Positions 44,599 through 55,419 of a DNA stretch of 55,882 nt are shown here, in pieces. Every line of letters begins with the position of its first letter. Position 1 is the first letter of the stretch. This DNA comes from Proteobacteria bacterium bin106 (GTDB taxonomy: Bacteria > Bdellovibrionota_B > Oligoflexia > Oligoflexales > Bin106), in assembly GCA_002238945.1 (NCBI GenBank), contig MPNI01000014.1, forward strand, positions 1 through 55,882, given 5' to 3'. Position numbers and translations under genes: made by a program. The notes below the pieces were generated by a model. That model worked only from the letters and a program-made list of their open reading frames with translations. It was not told the origin of the DNA and searched no databases.

Positions 44599-46746
44599 TT
44601 ACCCTGAAGCTTTCACCATCAACTCGTTGATATTCTCAACAAAACCCTTCGGATCTTCAATAGAAGAGCCTTCATTCAACAAGGCTTGATTGTAGAGAAT
44701 ATGAGACCAACGTTTTTGAGCATCTTCATCAAGAAGTTTCATCTTCTGAAGCACTGGATGATCAGGATTGATTTCAAGAATTCGCTTCGTTTTAGGCATA
44801 TTCTGTCCCATGGATCCCATAAGCTTTTGCATTCTTGATGAAGGATCAAACTGAGAACTGACCAAACATACAGCAGAGCCCACAAGCCTTGAAGATAATT
44901 TCACTTCCTTAATATCTGCATCTAAAACAGATTGCATCGTTTTACACAGAGAAGCAAAAGCTTCGTTTTGTTTTTTCTTCTCTTCTTCAAGCTTTTTCTT
45001 TTTCAACTCATTTGTTTCATTAGCCAGACTATCTTTATCTAGGTCCAGATCATCTTGAGTGATACTTTTCACATCTTTATCAGCATACTTTCTCAGATTC
45101 TGTACCACCCACTCATCCACAGGATCAACCATAAGCAAGACTTCGTAGGATTTTTCTTTGAATTTTTCCATATGAGGAGACTCACGTAACTGAGAAAGAG
45201 ACTCGCCAGTAAGATAGTACATATCTTTTTGATCAGCCTTCATCCGCTCCACATACTCATCCAACGTGGTTAAACGATCATCAAGAGAGGTGCGGAAAAG
45301 CAAGATCTTGTCCAAATTATCTTTTTGAGCAAAATCAACAGCTATCCCCTCTTTAAGGCTAGCTCCCCAAAGTTCCCAAAATTTTTCATAATGAGCACGA
45401 TCTTTTTTCAACATAGAAGCAAAATGCTTGAGTACTTTATGCAGCAGCGCCTTAGATAGTGCTTGAAGACGATGATCCTTCTGTAACATCTCTCGTGAAA
45501 CATTCAGAGGGATATCATCAGAATCCACAACACCTTTGACAAATCGTAAATAGGTGGGTAGAAGATCTGAGACATTTTCAGCAATAAATACTTTTTTAAT
45601 ATATAAGCTAGGCCCCCACTTCATCTCCCTTTGATTGTAATCAAAAGGCACCTGAGAAGGCACAAAAAGCAATGCTCTGAATTCTTGAACCCCTTCTGCT
45701 TTATAATGGATAACCTCTAAAGGAGCACTCCAATCTTTGCAAGTGGATTTGTAAAACTCTTCATACTCTTCTTTGGTGATTTTGCTCGCAGGCTTACGCC
45801 ATAGAGCCTTCATGGAATTCAAAGTCTCTTCTACTGTTTTCTTAGTGCTCTTGCCATCAATAGGCTTGCCATCAGAGTCAAGGACAGGTTCTGTTTTTTC
45901 CACCATCATCTTTACCGGAAATTCGATGAAATCCGAATAACGCTTAACCACTTGGGTCAAAACATAATGATCTGTAAAGTCTTGAACCTCTTCTTCATCT
46001 GAAAAGACCTTCAAACGCAAAGTGATGGATGTTCCAACACCATCTTTTTTAACCTTCTCACTCACCTTATAAGTGCCATCACCTGTGGACTCCCAAAAAG
46101 TACCCACGTCAGAACCTGCCTTTTGGGTATGTAAAGAGACTTTCTCTGCCACCATAAACGAGGCATAAAAACCCACACCAAATTGACCAATAAGCTCTGG
46201 ATTTTCTTTTAACTTACCTAAGTTTTCACTAAACTCTTTCGTACCAGAATGAGCGATAGTCCCTATATTCTTTTCCACTTCTGCACGACTCATCCCAATA
46301 CCTGGATCCGAGATCGTAAGAGTCTTGGCTTTGCTGTCCACTGACAACCAAATCTCAGGAGATTTTTCAAAAGCTAAACTAGCATCCTTCAATGCAGCCA
46401 CACGACGCTTCTCAATAGCATCCGCTGCATTACTAATGAGCTCTCTAAGAAAGATCTCTTTTTGTGAATACAAAGAATGGATAACCAAATCCAGTATCTG
46501 TTTTACTTCCGCTTGAAAGCTCTGCTCCTTTACTTTACTGCCAGCCTTTTTGGTAGCAGGAGACTCTTTAGCTGAAGCCGTTGAAGCACCACCTTTCTTA
46601 GACTTAGACGTCTTAGACTTAGTCTTAGTCTTAGTCTGGGACTGGTTCTGGGACTGGGACGAAACCGTATCTGAAGAACTGGGCGGATAAGGGTTGCTTG
46701 TACTGCCTGTACTGCTTTTAACACTCTGTGGATCGGGACTTGTCAT
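44599..46746 (-). CDS. htpG: Hsp90-family chaperone HtpG with an added N-terminal tail
   Basis: HtpG is the cytosolic ATP-dependent Hsp90 chaperone. The ATP-binding domain shows LYSQKEIFLRELISNAADA, DPGIGM, GTIAHSGTKEF and GQFGVGFYASFMVA; the middle domain GVVDSDDIPLNVSRE and the C-terminal dimer region follow. The ATG at 46746 is preceded by GGGAG and opens about 75 extra residues before the family start. These are Ser/Thr/Pro/Gln then Lys-rich, built partly from short in-frame repeats (TKTKTKSKTSKSKK). At 715 residues it is about 80 longer than usual. An exact terminator follows. Confidence 0.96.
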   Translation of the reverse strand: MTSPDPQSVKSSTGSTSNPYPPSSSDTVSSQSQNQSQTKTKTKSKTSKSKKGGASTASAKESPATKKAGSKVKEQSFQAEVKQILDLVIHSLYSQKEIFLRELISNAADAIEKRRVAALKDASLAFEKSPEIWLSVDSKAKTLTISDPGIGMSRAEVEKNIGTIAHSGTKEFSENLGKLKENPELIGQFGVGFYASFMVAEKVSLHTQKAGSDVGTFWESTGDGTYKVSEKVKKDGVGTSITLRLKVFSDEEEVQDFTDHYVLTQVVKRYSDFIEFPVKMMVEKTEPVLDSDGKPIDGKSTKKTVEETLNSMKALWRKPASKITKEEYEEFYKSTCKDWSAPLEVIHYKAEGVQEFRALLFVPSQVPFDYNQREMKWGPSLYIKKVFIAENVSDLLPTYLRFVKGVVDSDDIPLNVSREMLQKDHRLQALSKALLHKVLKHFASMLKKDRAHYEKFWELWGASLKEGIAVDFAQKDNLDKILLFRTSLDDRLTTLDEYVERMKADQKDMYYLTGESLSQLRESPHMEKFKEKSYEVLLMVDPVDEWVVQNLRKYADKDVKSITQDDLDLDKDSLANETNELKKKKLEEEKKKQNEAFASLCKTMQSVLDADIKEVKLSSRLVGSAVCLVSSQFDPSSRMQKLMGSMGQNMPKTKRILEINPDHPVLQKMKLLDEDAQKRWSHILYNQALLNEGSSIEDPKGFVENINELMVKASG

Positions 46747-47000
46747 ATTTCACTCCCTGCTGTTTATTGTTTATATTGTATAACTTTGTATAAAATGAGA
46801 TGTTGCTTAGTTCATTAGCTTATAGTTCAACTTATAGTTCATTAGCTTATAGTTCATTAGCGCTAGCTTCATACCATTGATACAACCATGTTACAGGCAG
46901 GATAAGGCCAGCAGTGATTTTGTCAATGAACACCTCTTGGGCTCTTAACATATCAACTGTTTTAGAAGTTCCTTTCTACCACACATAAAAGCATACTGCC
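46747..47000. other. Divergent region between htpG and the NIF3 gene
   Basis: This 254-base region should carry the htpG promoter leftward. I see no CIRCE element or clear heat-shock promoter. It contains TTCATTAGCTTATAG-type 15-bp repeats near 46810-46862, again with TAGC. Confidence 0.5.
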
Positions 47001-47816
47001 ATGATCACAACTGAAAGCATCACCGACACCTTAAACCATTGGTTTCCACTTTCCTATGCAGAACCATGGGATCCGGTAGGAGTATCCATCACAGGGAACC
47101 AAACCACCATCCATTCACTGATGACCTGCCTGACTCTCACTAGCGAAGTCGTAGATGAAGCCATAGCCCTAAAGGTGCCATGGATTATCACCCATCATCC
47201 TTTTCCTTTCCATCCCATCAAGCGCTTCCACTCAACACCAGAAGCTTACATCTTAAAACAACTCATTAGCCACCAGATCTACGTTTACTCACCTCATACA
47301 GCGTACGATAATGCTCCATCTGGTATCAATGATCAGATTTTAAAACATATTTTTCACACCACAACCACCCATAGTCTTAGAGAAAAAAGTGGAAAATACG
47401 CTCATCTCAAAAAACCTCTTTCTCTAGCCGAAATCACTCGTAAAGCCAAAGAACTATTTGGTTGCAAATATTTGAAAGTCTCCATAGCTAACGATACAAA
47501 CAACCTGCAAAGCTCCCTCGATCACAAAGCCCTATCATCTATCACCAGCCAACGCCCTGCTGCTGTATGTGGATCAGGATCTGCGTTTATAGAAGATCTG
47601 ATCTCTCAGCATTGTGATCTTCTCATTTGTGGTGAACTGAAATATCACGAATGTCTCAAACTTAAAACACACCACTGCCATATCATCCTATGTGGTCATT
47701 TTTTTTCTGAAAAGTTTGCCATGAATACACTAGCCACACGTATAAAAAAACACTTCCCATCACTTACGGTGCATTCATCTCAACACGACATATCACCTAC
47801 CACTATCATTGAATAA
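47001..47816 (+). CDS. NIF3-family dinuclear metal protein
   Basis: The 271-residue protein matches the Nif3/YbgI/DUF34 family: WDPVGVSI near the start, IITHHPFPFHP with metal His ligands, VYSPHTAYDNAPSGIND, CGSGSAF, ICGELKYHE and the closing CGHFFSEKF. These residues form the two-metal site of the toroidal hexamer. The family's role is uncertain; some members are called GTP cyclohydrolase type 2 without strong proof. It starts 12 bases before hisS after its stop, so the pair is probably one transcript. Confidence 0.88.
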   Translation: MITTESITDTLNHWFPLSYAEPWDPVGVSITGNQTTIHSLMTCLTLTSEVVDEAIALKVPWIITHHPFPFHPIKRFHSTPEAYILKQLISHQIYVYSPHTAYDNAPSGINDQILKHIFHTTTTHSLREKSGKYAHLKKPLSLAEITRKAKELFGCKYLKVSIANDTNNLQSSLDHKALSSITSQRPAAVCGSGSAFIEDLISQHCDLLICGELKYHECLKLKTHHCHIILCGHFFSEKFAMNTLATRIKKHFPSLTVHSSQHDISPTTIIE

Positions 47817-47828
47817 CGGATCAAAAAC

Positions 47829-49202
47829 ATGCCCACTATTCCAGCAAGAAAACTCAAAGGCTTTCGTGACCTCAGCGGCGACCTTCTTGCAAGTCGTATG
47901 GAAATACTTGAAATCATACGCAAAGAAGCAAGCCTAGCTGCTTTTCAGTGGATAGATACCCCATCTTTGGAATACGCTGAAACTTTGCTTGGAAAAGGAG
48001 GCGATACCGATAAACAGGTGTATACATTTTTAGATAAGGGAAAGCGAGAAGTGGCCCTGCGCTATGACCTCACCATGCCCTTTGCTCGTTTCTTTGCTGA
48101 AAACCCTACACCGTATTTACCTTACCGCAAAGTTCAAGTAGGGAAAGTGTGGCGTGCTGAAAAACCTCAACGAGGACGCTATCGTGAGTTTGTGCAATGC
48201 GATTTTGATATCGTTGGCAAAGACAATGTTTTTGAAGATATGGAAATCATCACCATCTTAGTACGTTGCTTATACAGCTGCCAACTGAGCCACTTCACCG
48301 TATCCTTAGGCCATCGCGGTATCTTAACCTACCTACTCAAACACATCTGCCACCTACACAGCCCTGATGTGATCACCCAAGCTTTAATAGCATTGGATAA
48401 ACTCACCAAAATGGGCAGAGATAAGGTCATAGGAATGCTTAAAGAACTACACATCCAAGACATACATATCCATACACTCCTGGATGCTTTACAAACAAAA
48501 GATAAAGAATTGGAGGCTTTATTACTTTCTCTAGCTAAAGACAGTCCAACAGATTCCACCAGCCAAGATATCACCCGACTTCTTATCACTCTCCATCATC
48601 TAAGACACATTTTCTCAGACACAACATCCATACAATTTGTCATTGATCTCTCTTTGGCTCGTGGCTTGAATTACTATACAGGTATCGTTTTTGAAACCAC
48701 TCTCCAAAACCTCCCAGAAGCTGGCAGCATTTGTTCAGGAGGACGCTATGACCTGAGTGGACATTTCTCAAAAACTCTACCACCATGTGTGGGAGGATCT
48801 ATAGGAGTTGATCGTATTGTATCTTCCTTACAACACACCCTTTCTCCTCCAACAACCCCTCCTGCCGTTTTTTTAGTAGGAGATCTCAGCTCCACAGTGG
48901 ATATCAAAACCCACAACTTGCCCACTTTTCTAGGCTTACAGCGTGTGGCACACATACTGCGTAATGCCGGCATAGCTGTACAACATTGCTTGGATAGTAA
49001 AAATATATCCAAGCAATACAAACAAGCTTCCAAACGCAGCACAGCACAGCATGCCTTATTTATAGAAAATGTTGAAACTCTCAAAGATATGAAAGATAAA
49101 GACATACTTTCATGCGAAGTGAAACACAAAAATCTTACCAGCACTCAAGAAATCACCACCACTTTAAAAGGATTTCTAAAAGATCAACAATCCTCAAAAT
49201 GA
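47829..49202 (+). CDS. hisS: Histidyl-tRNA synthetase
   Basis: HisRS charges histidine tRNA. Class II motifs are visible: KLKGFRDLSGDLL at the start, ALRYDLTMPFARFFAEN (motif 2 entry), KVWRAEKPQRGRYREFVQCDFDIVG, the histidine-binding ARGLNYYTGIVFE, and CSGGRYDLSG with GGSIGVDRI (motif 3). The C-terminal anticodon-binding domain is shorter and more divergent than usual (about 105 residues after GVDRI) but contains AGIAVQHCLDSK and ALFIENVETLK. At 457 residues it is slightly longer than E. coli HisS (424). Confidence 0.95.
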   Translation: MPTIPARKLKGFRDLSGDLLASRMEILEIIRKEASLAAFQWIDTPSLEYAETLLGKGGDTDKQVYTFLDKGKREVALRYDLTMPFARFFAENPTPYLPYRKVQVGKVWRAEKPQRGRYREFVQCDFDIVGKDNVFEDMEIITILVRCLYSCQLSHFTVSLGHRGILTYLLKHICHLHSPDVITQALIALDKLTKMGRDKVIGMLKELHIQDIHIHTLLDALQTKDKELEALLLSLAKDSPTDSTSQDITRLLITLHHLRHIFSDTTSIQFVIDLSLARGLNYYTGIVFETTLQNLPEAGSICSGGRYDLSGHFSKTLPPCVGGSIGVDRIVSSLQHTLSPPTTPPAVFLVGDLSSTVDIKTHNLPTFLGLQRVAHILRNAGIAVQHCLDSKNISKQYKQASKRSTAQHALFIENVETLKDMKDKDILSCEVKHKNLTSTQEITTTLKGFLKDQQSSK

Positions 49203-49298
49203 AAGTAACGTTGAGATCTGAGAGCTATCAACAAACAAGATCCATACGTAAGATAAGTGAAATAAGTGAGATGATAAAATAAGAAACATCACGGCTCT

Positions 49299-50063
<765 letters not shown>

Positions 50064-50197
50064 AAAAGGTCCTCACTTACGTGTCTGTAAGCTTTCTCTG
50101 TCACAACACTCGTTACAATGGCACATCGAAGAGCCCCTGAGTCTTCGGCAGAAGAGAGGAAATATTCACTCTTAATTACACAACCCTACAGCAAGGA

Positions 50198-51319
50198 TCA
50201 ACACTTAGCTGTACCCTGATATACAGCCAGAATACGTTGGCTCCAATCTGGAGAAATCAAGATGTCCACATTACAACTATGAGAAGATTTACTGTTAATA
50301 CGAAGATGCATAGATTCTTTCTGACCAGATTGCTTCGGCAAAAAACTTACGACAACAGGAAGAGCTGTCATCGCTGCCTGTAGCCCTCCGCCAGCTAGCT
50401 TAAACTCATAGCCATAACGCCGTGCTGTTATACTGCTTCCCACAGATTTGATCCACATAATCACCGAACCATCTGTAATCTCAATACGTGCAGGAAAGTA
50501 ATTCGGACTTTGAGTGGCCTGGTTGCCTCTAAAACGAGCCACATCATGCACATTACCTCGCCGAGGCTTCAAAGAAAACGGCATAGCTACACATATAGTG
50601 TTAAAAACACGTTCTGCTTCGCACATATCCAAAGCATCAGGAACCGAACTTGGGAGTTGCGATGTCGTACCACCAAAAACGCCCGGGAGATGAGTAGTAC
50701 TTGGTCTTGGAACAGAAACCACACCCTCTGCTGTGCTTGATCCGTTACCATTTCCAGTGTCTGTTCTACCTGTTTCACTCCCTGTATCTCCTCTAGCTTC
50801 AATAACGATATCCGTTCCTGTGCTCGTACCTTCCCCTGTACCCGTACCTGTAACAACAGTGCCTGTTCCTACTCCAGTACCTGTACCACCAGCAGTACCG
50901 GTAGGAAAAGGAATGATTCCACCACCACTACTACTACCAACACCACCTGATTGACACACTTCTGAGCAACTTTTCTCACATTTTTGAATACTCGAACCAT
51001 CAGATTGACACGTCACTAAACAAGCGTTTTTCCCCCAACTGCACTTTGAAGAAAAAGTAGTCGAACGGGATTCTGTTGTCTCTGATGTTTCTTCTGAACC
51101 TTCTGTTTCTTCTTCTGTTTCTTCTTCTGTTGCTTCGCTGGGAATCACCGTATCTGTGGAATCATCTTGCAGACCGGGTGTTAAAGCATCTCTGCCGGTC
51201 TCTGTTGGTACTTCACTACAATTCACAATAATAAAACTCAACAGCATCAAGCATTTTAAAGCCATAACTTGAACACAAAAACGTGTATATTTTTTGTATG
51301 CCATATCTAACATAAACAC
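50198..51319 (-). CDS. Lipoprotein with Thr/Gly repeat linker, tandem family member 2
   Basis: This 373-residue protein has a signal segment ending SFIIVNC followed by Ser-Glu. The start is uncertain among a GTG at 51319 and nearby ATGs. A Glu/Thr-rich block, a Cys-rich stretch (CSWGKNACLVTCQ), and a Gly/Thr/Val repeat linker (TGTGVGTGTVVTGTGTG) follow. The C-terminal domain begins PDALDMC and parallels member 1: YFPARIEI, RRYGYEFKL, SGQK, SKSSHSC, LAVYQGTAKC at the very end. Paralogy of the domains is clear by eye while the linkers are unrelated. Function unknown. Confidence 0.75.
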   Translation of the reverse strand: MFMLDMAYKKYTRFCVQVMALKCLMLLSFIIVNCSEVPTETGRDALTPGLQDDSTDTVIPSEATEEETEEETEGSEETSETTESRSTTFSSKCSWGKNACLVTCQSDGSSIQKCEKSCSEVCQSGGVGSSSGGGIIPFPTGTAGGTGTGVGTGTVVTGTGTGEGTSTGTDIVIEARGDTGSETGRTDTGNGNGSSTAEGVVSVPRPSTTHLPGVFGGTTSQLPSSVPDALDMCEAERVFNTICVAMPFSLKPRRGNVHDVARFRGNQATQSPNYFPARIEITDGSVIMWIKSVGSSITARRYGYEFKLAGGGLQAAMTALPVVVSFLPKQSGQKESMHLRINSKSSHSCNVDILISPDWSQRILAVYQGTAKC

Positions 51320-51705
51320 TTAGCCATTTTTTGCTGCAACATCATCTCACCTTAAGCACACACACAAAGCCCAACCTCTTGGAATCTTCGGTACTATAAG
51401 ATGTTTCTTCATATCTAAAAATGCCGGCACTAGAAATAGATAAACATACATATCAATAAGCTATTGATATTTTTAGATTTTTTAAAAAAAATCTAAAATC
51501 TATCACATTCCAAAAAAACACTTCATAAGAATTTTATTCAAAATAAGAACAATGCATTCTCTCAAAAACATAAAAAATTCAAGGATTTAAAAATTAAGGA
51601 TTTAAAAAAAACTTTCATCTCATTTCCATGAACTATCCTGTTTTTATACAACGATATTGTTACGGGGTTTGGGACATTGAAAGAAAGAAAAGAGGGGCAA
51701 AACCC
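51320..51705. other. Gene-free stretch between tandem lipoprotein genes 2 and 3
   Basis: This 386-base stretch is very AT-rich, especially 51470-51620. It contains AAGGATTTAAAAA-type duplications near 51580-51612 and a small CCCTT/AAGGG hairpin at the end of gene 3. I see no gene. It should carry the promoter of gene 2. Confidence 0.5.
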
Positions 51706-52758
51706 TTAAAAGGGATAACACAATGCCTCGCCTTCAAAGACTGCAGCAGGTTGGATAATGCCTGAAGAATCTTCTATGGATCCAGGCTTGTAGAGAGCAG
51801 CTTTGTAAGTGCATCTTCTATCACTACTATAACCGAGGATAACAAAACTCAAATCATAATCTTGCTTGCTATCCCAATGCTCTACTTTATATACCGCACC
51901 ATCAACCTCACGTCTGTTGAGGACATATGCAGGAATCACTGAGCCAACAGCGGTATAAAACTTATAATAACGAGTTGAAGCATCACCTGATAACCAAATC
52001 TTCATACCATTCTGTACAAACTTCACCTTCCTGATACGCACTTTTAGACGTGTGGTCTCTGATTTGGGCTTGAGTTTGTGATGAGAATATAGAGTACGTA
52101 TTCTCGCACCATCACCTGAGTGATGATATTTAAGCGTTACAGCAGGCCGCATCACACAGAATACTTCTCTTCCACAAGGATTTTCCATGTCTAAAAATGG
52201 CCTTAATTCAGGAGGATAAAATCTTTCAGGAGTGTTGTCCTCATCTGGATGTAATGGATCAACAATTTCCACTGTATTTCCAGGGTTAACCGGATTTACA
52301 GGATTGTTTGGGTTATTAGGATCAGCAAGTTGGCCTCCATCTGCTGGAGGAGGCAACTCTTTAGCCAAACAACGCTCTTGAGTAGGCGCTTGACACTCCA
52401 AGTCACAAGGACTTAAATGAGTGGTTTTACCTTGATTTTCAATGTTACACAGATTCTTACAATTCTGCACCGTATCTTCCATGGTATCACCGCTAAGACT
52501 GGCTTCACAAGGAATGCGATACCTTATGCCTGTTATACCTGGATTATGAGTTTCTTCTTCTCCTTCCACCACAGGAGTTGTGCTGATATTATTAGGAGGT
52601 ACCGTATTACAGCCTCCAAGTAGAAGATAAACACCAAATACTAACAAAGACGACATATAATGAGATTTAAACAAGCAGTATCTATTTACCATAAAATCAA
52701 CATCCAAATGCCTGTTGTTGCTTACATCTAAAAGAAACATCACCCACACTTCAAACAA
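51706..52758 (-). CDS. Lipoprotein with Pro/Asn linker, tandem family member 3
   Basis: This protein has up to 350 residues; the start is uncertain, with a GTG-type start at 52758 and ATGs at 52692 or 52656. The 52656 start gives the most compact signal peptide (MSSLLVFGVYLLLGGC), a clear lipobox. Four Cys occur at about 80-130 (CEASLSGD, CKNLC, CDLEC). A Pro/Asn linker (PNNPNNPVNPVNP) precedes a C-terminal domain with CGREVFCVM, RTLYSHHKLKPKSETTRLKVRI, YKFYTAVG, YDLSFVILGYSSDRRC and a final Cys near the C-terminus. This is a more distant relative of members 1 and 2. Function unknown. Confidence 0.7.
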   Translation of the reverse strand: MFEVWVMFLLDVSNNRHLDVDFMVNRYCLFKSHYMSSLLVFGVYLLLGGCNTVPPNNISTTPVVEGEEETHNPGITGIRYRIPCEASLSGDTMEDTVQNCKNLCNIENQGKTTHLSPCDLECQAPTQERCLAKELPPPADGGQLADPNNPNNPVNPVNPGNTVEIVDPLHPDEDNTPERFYPPELRPFLDMENPCGREVFCVMRPAVTLKYHHSGDGARIRTLYSHHKLKPKSETTRLKVRIRKVKFVQNGMKIWLSGDASTRYYKFYTAVGSVIPAYVLNRREVDGAVYKVEHWDSKQDYDLSFVILGYSSDRRCTYKAALYKPGSIEDSSGIIQPAAVFEGEALCYPF

Positions 52759-52930
52759 CGAAGCTTACAAAAACAACCCAAAAACCACAGCAAGCGGATC
52801 ATCGTCTGAAACAAAGGAAAGTTTAGAAACCCTATGATGGTCTGATGTATGCCACAATAGCTTTCCCATCAACCACCGATAATAAAGCTAACAAATCCAT
52901 ATTCCGCATAACAATAGAGCTTATAAGAGC

Positions 52931-54205
52931 TTATAGCTCACTTACCAATGCTTTACCTAAACAATAAGGCTGTAAAGCTTGAGGAATCCTTACATCACCT
53001 TGAGATGTTTGATGTACCTCAAGGAAAGGAATCAAAATTCTTGGTGATGCAAGTGCTGTGTTATTGAGCGTATAACAGTAATGCTTTTTGCCAGTGGATG
53101 AACATCTATATCGCATCTTAAGTCGACGTGCTTGAAAATCATGAAATGCCGAACAACTATGGGTTTCTCCATAGTTGTCTCTAGAAGGCATCCAAGTTTC
53201 AATATCTTTTTTATAATACTGTCCTTGTCCTAAATCACCGCTACATACCATGACCACTTGATAAGGCAATTCTAAGTCTCTTAGGACCTGCTCTGCATTA
53301 TCCATCAATTCATCATGACACTGTTCTGATTGAACAGCATCAGAGCGAGCAATCACCACTTGTTCAATTTTTTGAAACTGATGAACTCGATACAAACCTT
53401 TGGTATCTTTGCCATAACTTCCTGCCTCGCGACGAAAACAACTGCTTAAAGCAAACAGCTTCAATGGAAGCATGGATTCATCGAAAATCTCATCTTGATA
53501 AAACGAACATAACGAGACTTCACTCGTACCCACCAGTGAAAGTTGATCACGCTCACATAGATAAGCTTGATCTTTTCCTGAAGGAAAATAACCTGTTCCT
53601 TCCATACACTCTTCACGAACCAATACCGGAACATGCATCGCCTTATAGCCTTTGCTGTAAAGACCATCATAAACCATCCGCAAGATAGCTTGCTCTAAAT
53701 ATGCTCCCTTACCTGTAAGGACATAAGACCTTGAACCAGATATCTTTACCGCTCTCTGAAAGTCCATCAAGCCTAACTTTTCTCCCAATTCTTGATGGGA
53801 CAAAGGTGTTTGCCGGTGAGTGGGCCTCTCCCCTACAGTTTTTATAACCTGATTATCTGCCTCAGTTTTCCCAAGCGGTACATCTTCTCGCAATACTTGA
53901 GGCAAAGATAACATCAATTCTGTGAATATTTTGCTCTGAGTTAATAGCTGATCGTTTAAGCTTTCTATCTGCTTTTTGATATCCTTTACGTGACCCACAC
54001 ACTCCTTACGTTGCTCGCTAGAAAGCTGAGGCATCTGCTTAGATAAACTGTTACGCTGAGCTTGCAGCTCCTCTTGGTGTTTTTTCAGAGAACTGAGCTG
54101 ATGATCCAAATCAAGCACATATGACACATCAACATCTATCCCTTTATCCTGGCAAGCTTTTTGAATCAACTGTGGATGTTTTCGGATAAAAGATATACTG
54201 AGCAT
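52931..54205 (-). CDS. serS: Seryl-tRNA synthetase
   Basis: SerRS charges serine tRNAs. The N-terminal coiled-coil arm (about residues 25-105; LKKHQEELQAQRNSLSKQ) leads to the class II core. Motif 1 region, GTGYFPSGKDQAY, GTSEVSL, motif 2 SSCFRREAGSYGKDTKGLYRVHQFQKIE, then DIETWMPSRDNYGETHSCS and motif 3-type ALASPRILIPFLEVHQ follow. The ATG at 54205 has AAGGAG eight bases upstream. Its 424 residues match the usual length. Confidence 0.97.
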   Translation of the reverse strand: MLSISFIRKHPQLIQKACQDKGIDVDVSYVLDLDHQLSSLKKHQEELQAQRNSLSKQMPQLSSEQRKECVGHVKDIKKQIESLNDQLLTQSKIFTELMLSLPQVLREDVPLGKTEADNQVIKTVGERPTHRQTPLSHQELGEKLGLMDFQRAVKISGSRSYVLTGKGAYLEQAILRMVYDGLYSKGYKAMHVPVLVREECMEGTGYFPSGKDQAYLCERDQLSLVGTSEVSLCSFYQDEIFDESMLPLKLFALSSCFRREAGSYGKDTKGLYRVHQFQKIEQVVIARSDAVQSEQCHDELMDNAEQVLRDLELPYQVVMVCSGDLGQGQYYKKDIETWMPSRDNYGETHSCSAFHDFQARRLKMRYRCSSTGKKHYCYTLNNTALASPRILIPFLEVHQTSQGDVRIPQALQPYCLGKALVSEL

Positions 54206-54292
54206 ATAACACTCTCCTTGATCGTATAAGGAACCTCTAAAGACCTATCTCAATTCTAAATAATCATCAAAAAATAACCTAATCATTCTTGA

Positions 54293-55366
54293 ATGTTTCT
54301 CACTTATCTTACCTCTTCCAACGAGATGGCGATGCTACCTTATCTGTTCCAAGAAAGTCCTGATTACACCGACTACCTACTCAATGAGCCACGGGCTTCA
54401 ACACTCGATATTCCAGCTATTCAAGCACGTCGCAAAGAAAAAAAACATACTCTGACAAAAAAATCCTCTTTACAAAGATGTCGCCTACTCCAACAAAACC
54501 CACTGCTTTCTTCCTCTTTAGCCAAACCCCTACCCATGACAGTGGATGATCAAGGAGCCATAGTGGTGGGGAAAGAAAGTGATATCAGCACAAAAGATAG
54601 CATACAACTCAAAGAATGCTTAAAAGCTTTCATGCCTTGGAAAAAAGGACCTTGGAACATCTATGGACATGCCATAGATGCGGAATGGAGATGTGAATTA
54701 CGCTGGCAAAGATTGGAAGATTCTCAGATCTTCTCCTCCCTTTCACCATCCCATATTATCGCTGATATTGGCTGTCACAGTGGCTATGAGCTCTTTCGAC
54801 TCAGTACACTAGCACCACGATGTATTATCGGCTTTGAACCTGTAAGTGAACATTATTACACTTACCATATTATCCAAAACTTGGTGCGCTCTCCCAAGCT
54901 ACACTTCGAACTTTTTGGATATCAAGAACTCACGTTATTTGAAAAATTCTTTGATGTGATCTTCTGCCTTGGCGTACTCTATCATCATACCGATCCTATC
55001 TCACTGCTTAGAATCCTCCACAACTCTCTAGCTTCTCAAGGAAAACTGATTATCGACTGCCAAGGTATCATAGGTCAGGAGAATACAGCCCTCATGCCCG
55101 GACCACGTTATATGGGATGCAAAGGCTTTTGGTGGTTACCCACTGTAACATGCTTAAAAACATGGCTCAGACGAGCAGGATTTCACAACATAGAATTACT
55201 CTATAAAGGTGAACTCACCGAAAGAGAACAACGCCGAACATCCTGGGCAGATATCCCCAGTCTCAAAGAAGGCCTCCATACACAGCCCCCCTCCGCACAT
55301 CATACAACTCTTACCAAAGAAGGCTTTCCCGGACCTTGGCGTTTTTATATGTGTGCGTATAAATAA
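54293..55366 (+). CDS. cmoB: tRNA uridine-34 carboxymethyltransferase CmoB
   Basis: CmoB transfers a carboxymethyl group from carboxy-SAM to hydroxyuridine 34 to form cmo5U. Family features: MPWKKGPWNIYGHAIDAEWRCELRWQR, the SAM motif DIGCHSGYELFRL, GFEPVSEHY, VIFCLGVLYHHTDP, ENTALMPGPRYM, FWWLPTVTCLKTWLRRAGF and the tail TEREQRRTSWA, then KEGFPGPWRFYMCAYK. The Cys-His in GCHSGY replaces the more usual GCGSGY or GCNSGY. At 357 residues it is a little longer than E. coli CmoB. cmoA is not in the window. It is divergent from serS. Confidence 0.93.
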   Translation: MFLTYLTSSNEMAMLPYLFQESPDYTDYLLNEPRASTLDIPAIQARRKEKKHTLTKKSSLQRCRLLQQNPLLSSSLAKPLPMTVDDQGAIVVGKESDISTKDSIQLKECLKAFMPWKKGPWNIYGHAIDAEWRCELRWQRLEDSQIFSSLSPSHIIADIGCHSGYELFRLSTLAPRCIIGFEPVSEHYYTYHIIQNLVRSPKLHFELFGYQELTLFEKFFDVIFCLGVLYHHTDPISLLRILHNSLASQGKLIIDCQGIIGQENTALMPGPRYMGCKGFWWLPTVTCLKTWLRRAGFHNIELLYKGELTEREQRRTSWADIPSLKEGLHTQPPSAHHTTLTKEGFPGPWRFYMCAYK

Positions 55367-55419
55367 CATTCTCACTACTTTTATAAAAAACCTCAAACTG
55401 TTACAATACATCACATATA

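Noticed and set aside
44407-44607. Small plus-strand frame near the htpG terminator
   Set aside because: It runs through the terminator hairpin and the end of htpG and has no ribosome site.
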